Assembly: GCA_016165875.1 (NCBI GenBank)
Contig: JABBOT010000015.1
Span: forward strand, 6,987,999-7,051,998
Source of the DNA: Acanthopleura granulata
Taxonomy: Eukaryota; Mollusca; Polyplacophora; Chitonida; Chitonidae
Length of the DNA stretch: 64,000 nt
Direction: 5' to 3'
Below the pieces are notes generated by a model that searched no databases, was not told where the DNA came from, and was given only the letters and a program-made list of their open reading frames with translations. Positions 58,556 to 64,000 of this stretch are shown one piece after another (position 1 is the first letter of the stretch; every line of letters starts with the position of its first letter). The position numbers and the translations under genes were made by a program.

Positions 58556-59010
58556 GAAACATCGACACTACAAAATATGTATCTTGCTGTAGCGTAAACT
58601 TTAACCAAGTTTCATTGAAAATGCACAAAAACTGTAACAGTCGTTGCGTTTTAAAGGAAATGTTAATACGAACAGATAGACGGACAAACGATCACAGAAA
58701 TGGAAAATCCACACCATGATATATGATCTTGATGTAGCCTACACATGAACTACGTTTCGTTGAAATCAGGCAAAAACTATGGGAGAAGTAGCGTTTTGAA
58801 AATCCTAACATATTCTGGATAAACACAGACACATGGACAACCGATCATTGAAATAAAAAATAGATACTACGAACTATGTATCTTGATGTCGTCTACGTTT
58901 GACCAAAGTGTTACTCTCATAAGACAAAAACTAAGAGGAGTAGCGTTTTGAAGCGAAAGTTAACAGACGCTGAACAAAAATACAGACAGATGGGCGGACG
59001 CCCGACAAAT
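58556..59010 (+). repeat. Roughly 150-bp tandem repeat, three copies
   Basis: Units share ATGTATCTTGATGTxGxxTAC, TTTCATTGAAATCAG, CAAAAACTATGGGAG and AGTAGCGTTTTGAAG, then AACAGACGGACAAACGATCA-like spacers. Divergence between units is moderate. Related TGTC/GACA-rich motifs occur at 496-1185. Confidence 0.7.
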
Positions 59011-59098
59011 TGCTAATACATAACCTCTTCTGGTCTTCGACTAGTGGAGCTAAAAAAGGACGATTGTACCGGAACGCAGCGAAAGTATATATTTAACT

Positions 59099-59201
59099 AT
59101 TTCATTGGTTTGACGCCATCTACACAAGAATATTTCACTTATACCACGGGGGAAACTCACTGCCATCCGCAGGTTACTGGTGGACATTCCCACGTACAAG
59201 G
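59099..59201 (-). mobile_element. SINE (main family) fragment
   Basis: TTCATTGGTTTGACGCCATC, AGAATATTTCACTTATACCA and GCCATCCGCAGGTTACTGGT; truncated on both sides. Confidence 0.75.
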
Positions 59202-60392
59202 CACTGGAAATAATCGCAACGCGCAAAAGGGTGATTAGGGTGAATAATTGTAACACAAAATGGAGGTATTTTACGATGTAGTCTTTAATAAAATCTTACG
59301 TAACAATGACAAGCAACAAGCGTGTAAAATTAGTCAGTACATCCAAGAAAAGAAAAACTTACAGACCTAATATATAATGTGGGCACGTTTTACTAATACA
59401 TCAACTAAAATTCATAGCATTGCACTACCGTAAATATATATAAGCCATGTACAAAACTTTGGACGTCAACTGCGAACGTTTTATAGACATATAGTTTTTG
59501 TAATATATACTCATATTCTTTTGTAATATTAAAGAACAAAAAAAAAGCAGCACTAATAATAATGTTAATGACAACATAACAAAACCAATTAAACTGGCTT
59601 TCAAACTTATAGATGATATATATATGTGTTTAAATAATATAAAGTATGCAGCTAGAAACTCAAAGCCCAAGAAACATAAATGTTAACACTGCAAAATCTA
59701 TATATTCTACGTAAGTCTACGCGATATTGCACATAAAAGCTGGATGATATGGTACAGATTATGTGTCTTTATGGCAGTCTTCGATAACTCGATGGCACGT
59801 ACATTACACTGTTAGTAAATAATGGTGTGCTTTCGGATCGGCAATATAAATCAATACAACCATTTTCTGAAAAAACAAAACATAACATCCGTCAGATTAC
59901 TCAAGTGTTGAGAAGAGTACCAATCAGCAGAAAGGTAATAAATATTAAAACGACTAAACACAGCAGATATGGCAGGGATATGCACAGGCATACAATGTGA
60001 GAAGAACCCAACAGGGCTGTGCATACAAGAGGCATGATAATGACCTGTTTATACTGGTTTGGTCAGAGTAAGCAATGAATAGGGGGATGTGTTATGACAA
60101 TGACCATTCACTGCATGGATAACAAGTAAGAAATGGCCAATCATTGGGGTTTTGCCAAGTGCAAGGATAACCACCCAATCGCTTACCGCAAGAATATGAA
60201 GCTGTCAGCCAATCAGGAGTACCAACAACGGTATCTGGATTTTCTCAACACTCCCTGTATACACCTGACTCCAACGCATTCTCCCCACACTGTTGCAACA
60301 TAAACACCAAAGTTGCCCCGCGAAAAATATGTCAAACTTCCTTCAAACATATCTTCATAGTTTTTCTCCAAACAAGACCAGGTTATAGTCTT
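59202..60392. other. No recognised feature
   Basis: AT-rich, with no SINE and no coding frame that I can support. Confidence 0.4.
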
Positions 60393-60597
60393 CAGAGTTG
60401 CCCAATGGGACAACCTAAGTTCCTTGTGGGGATATCTTGACAGTTCCTCATTGGCATGATTGGGAAATGAACTTCAGAGATGACCTGAAGGGCAACCTAA
60501 GTTCCTTGTGTGGATATCTTGGTAGTTTCCCATTGGCATGATTCGGGAACAAACTTCAGAGATGCCCAAAAGGGCAAACTAAGTTCCTGGCAGAGAA
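60393..60597. repeat. Roughly 82-bp tandem repeat, about 2.4 copies
   Basis: Units run from CAGAGxTGxCC through CAACCTAAGTTCCTTGTG and GGATATCTTGxxAGTT to ATTGGCATGATT and AACTTCAGAGAT. The third copy stops after AAGTTCCTGGCAG. Confidence 0.88.
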
Positions 60598-62875
60598 AGT
60601 TTCCAACAGGACATCACCGAAATGGATGGTGTCCTTATTCCCGGCTGGAATATTAAAGCCCAACAGTGTAGCCCGTGGCCATTGTGAGGGACTACAATAT
60701 CCAAGTTGTCATTTATGGACAATCTCAATATGACCAAGCAAGCCAAAATCAGAACTTTTTAAGTACATGAGAAAATACAGTATCCAAGCTGTCACTGTTG
60801 GACCGTCACAACAAGCTGAAGCCAGCCAAAACCAGAAGTTCTAATGCATACGCACCTAACTATTGCCCACATCTTCGTGTGAACTTTCTCACTACCAAAA
60901 AAAGGGTTGACCAAACTGAAAATCGATAAAGCGACATCTATTCCTCGCACACACTGAAAGGTAATACACAAGCTGTTTCAGAAAACCTGACATGACCTTA
61001 TTTATTTAACTGTGTGTCGAAATCCTGTTTATTTTTTTGTAATTGTTTCTTACATATGTTAACACTTATCAAGCCATATCAAAGTGTAACGATTACAAAA
61101 ATTACAATGATATTTTCCAGGTATGAAGTCTTTACTATCCAAATGCCAGACTAACTCTGCTCTTTACCCTGCCATAATAATTTTGCCAAGAAACTGAAGC
61201 TAAATCCAGGTTTTATGTACCACACATGTTTAAATCTCATTTCACATTTGCATCCTCCTTAACCTCTTCACTGAAGCATTCAAAATATATACTGGCAATT
61301 TTACTTTGGAATGAAAGTCCATATATACTGCACATCGCAAAAAAACTGCAAGTTTGTCAGTCTAAACAGTGCTACATCCTCTGTCAAAGAAGACACCATT
61401 CAGCTAAAGAGAGTGAAATAGAATACCATGCCCTTTAGTGTTAAAATTTCAAAGGTTAGTGAAGTCCCAAAGGTTATTAACGTTTTTATGGTTATTAATG
61501 CAAGGAGCCAATGATTAGATCCGAACAAAAGGCACCACAAAACGCAAACAATGGAGTTTTGCTTCAGAATTCACAACTCCGCATCCATTAGAGCAAACAG
61601 TATCGTGAAATCTGTTCGCTCCTTGTTTATCAATACAACAGAAGTAAACTGGACGCAAGGTTATCTAACTAGACATACAAATGAACACCGAGACATGTAT
61701 ATACATAAAAATATATGACATAGATAAGTTACAAGTTTTCATGAGCAATTAAATGTAAATATATACATACATATATTCAACTGATGGAAAGTTTTAATTT
61801 ATATTCCTTTTTTTATCACAGATTAGTTTCAAATGAAACTATCTCATCTTTTTAAATCATCACTGATAAAGTTTGATTCTAAATACAGCTCCCTTCTTTA
61901 ACTAAGGGAAAATATAATTATATCGTTTTTTCAATTTGGTTCACAGTGAGGAGAATAATTTAAATACTAGAACCAAACCTGGTTTCGGATAAATCAATGT
62001 AACTCTATTCTTTTTTTTTTTCACTGCTAACTAGTACATGCTTTGTATAATACAAATTTAACGTTGATATGACTAGTCTAGAGGCTGCATTATTTGCTTC
62101 ATTATAATGTATGACAGAGTAATCTTTGGCATTGAAAGGTTGATGAGCTATACACAAACACCTTGAACATATACAGCATAAAAGTATGCCACATGTTCTG
62201 GTCTATGAGGGTCCCTACCTGGCTAATTTGGCCAAACCCCATGTTACTGTTACTGTGGGTGTTCGTCCTAACACCTTTATATGAACAGGTTGGTCAGATT
62301 CTTGGTAAGGGCGGTGGTTTCCTTCGGCATTCTGTTCTCTTTTCATGGACCGGAGCATTTTCATACCAACTGAATATTCTTCATGTCGACATTATTATAC
62401 AGCAGTCAAGTAATTCAAAAATGAAATCAATCTGGCATTGCAACTGCTAAAATGCAACTCGGCCACTATGATTCCTATATAAAATACTGCTTCACTGCAG
62501 TTAAAATTGGATATAGTTTTGAGGGACAGATACTAATAGGCCTATTGCTGAAAGCACAAATATTACATTTCTCTCCCAGTTTTTTTTTTAATTGTTTTTT
62601 GAAAAGTGAAGATATGGATATGTTGTTGATTTGATGGGCTAACTACATGAGAAGAAAGAAAGTGTGTATTCCTGTTACAGGTACACTGGCTGCAGGGGAC
62701 AGGCTAAATGTCCCAAATATTAGAAGAATTAGGCAACTAAATATTTCTGATACAACTTTATATCTTTGTCACAATTTGTACATATGTCTACGTGCAAGAA
62801 ATATTTTCCACCCTCATCTGAGTCTTAGTAGCTTTGATTATATTTTAAAGGCAACAAAATCAGCCAATGTCGACC
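60598..62875. other. No recognised feature
   Basis: AT-rich sequence. Open frames such as 62163-62450 lack recognisable domains or splice signals. It could include untranslated sequence of a gene beyond the window, but nothing shows it. Confidence 0.35.
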
Positions 62876-63300
62876 GGCAGCCAAACTCCAGTAACCTGAC
62901 AGAACAGCACACAACCAAACTCAACTCAAATCAGAATTACACACGACAAAACTCAATTTTTCTATCAGAATAGCAAACAACCAAACTCATCTAAGAGAAA
63001 TGCTTACCACCAAACTCAGGATATCCGGCAGAATAGCATTCAACCAAACTCATCTCAAATAAATACATGCCAACTCAGAATATCCGACAGAATAACCTTC
63101 AAGCAAACTCAAGTTATTCCACAGAATAGCATTCAACCAAACTCATCTCAAATAAATACATGCCAACTCAGGATATCTAACAGAATAACCTTCAAGCAAA
63201 CTCAAGTTATTCCACAGAATAGCATACAACCAAACTCATCTCAGAGAAATGCTTACCACCAAACTCAGGATATCCCACAGAATAGTATACAACCAAACTG
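62876..63300. repeat. Complex tandem repeat of ACCAAACTCA-type units
   Basis: Subunits of 35-50 bp combine CAACCAAACTCATCTCA, AACTCAGGATATCC and CAGAATAGCATTCAACC in a higher-order order that itself repeats (for example 63050-63120 and 63140-63215). Weaker similar motifs continue to about 63760. Confidence 0.85.
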
Positions 63301-64000
63301 ACTGGTTACACATTTGCCTACTACCAGTTTATGTATCACACAGTCATCACTGTTGTGCTTATTAAGTTACCTAGTTGACCTAAACTTTCACCCCAAAGAG
63401 TGCAGTTTTGGAGACAAATTACACTCATACTATGCTGAAACATACAGTTTTCAAGAAGGGTGTGGTCCTGTCTACCAAACAAACCTCAAAATACCTTTCT
63501 AAAATCAATACAAATCTTGGAATCAGAAAAATGTGCAACTTAGTCACGGCTGAAATTTTAGATCATTTAGAGCACCTATGAGTAAAGCTCAAATACATCC
63601 TCAACCGTGCTATACGTGATCACCTGACAAAATACAACTGTACCAATCTAATCTATCCGACCATTGTTTATAAACACTCAGGTTATTTGAGAACAACATC
63701 AACCTAAATCCAAACTCAACTATTCTGAAAACCCATCTTGCAACCCAACTCAATCATCTGAGAACATGTGCAGGAGGCCTTCATCGGAAAACATACAAAT
63801 TATTTACATCCAAGATGATGTTATGGGAGATGATAACTTGTATATGAAATCGAGTCCTCTGAGAACATACCCTACAGGACTAAACATTTGGCCCACGACT
63901 ACGATGCTCATTTTTCCTGACTATGAGTTCTATTCATTTCAGATAGATGCTTTGAGGTTAGTATGGCAGGTAGGACAATATCCTACCAGAAAAATGTAAA
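63301..64000. other. No recognised feature at the right edge
   Basis: A plus-strand frame 63766-63999 runs to the window edge but shows no motif I can name. Confidence 0.35.

Noticed and set aside
62876..63300. A repeat-rich coding region
   Set aside because: The frames contain stops and the units are not multiples that keep a frame; it is a noncoding satellite.

Overview
The window is eukaryotic nuclear DNA from an invertebrate animal, most likely a mollusc or another marine lophotrochozoan. The reasons are spliced protein genes with GT-AG introns, an AT-rich background, and many copies of a tRNA-derived SINE whose 3' part and (AAAT)n tail resemble SINEs known from molluscan genomes. No operon, CRISPR array, rRNA gene or functional tRNA gene is visible. 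The species assignment is an inference.

Two protein genes can be reconstructed exon by exon, both on the minus strand. The first (35070 down to 13975, 15 coding exons, 660 codons) is a sodium/sugar cotransporter of the SLC5 (SGLT) family. Every exon was found, all junctions keep frame, and it ends in a TGA after the family's typical last membrane helix. The second (54526 down to 41760, six coding exons, 1604 codons as modelled) is a large nuclear-type protein. It has a 3.9 kb internal exon encoding mostly disordered sequence with AT-hook-like and basic stretches, and a C-terminal bromodomain spread over the last three exons. That bromodomain has His where the acetyl-lysine-binding Asn normally sits.

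Layout: 1-13.9 kb is intergenic, with SINEs, two copies of an ~800 bp TTAA-flanked element and a decayed RecQ-like helicase fragment (5242-5505). 13.97-35.07 kb is the SLC5 gene, whose introns hold many SINEs, a small mariner-type MITE, a foldback element, a minisatellite abutting a 3' splice site and a dead tandem copy of exon 4. 35.07-41.56 kb is intergenic (32-bp tandem array, third TTAA element). 41.56-54.5 kb is the bromodomain gene, with a short upstream ORF and a consensus CRE just before its start codon. 54.6-64 kb shows no gene I can support, only a second SINE type, a foldback element and several tandem arrays.

Nothing suggests that the two genes work together. One would act at the plasma membrane and the other in chromatin; they are simply neighbours in the same orientation. 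I see no multi-gene novel system. The points most worth a second look are the altered sugar site of the transporter, the atypical bromodomain, and the repeat structures crowding several splice sites.
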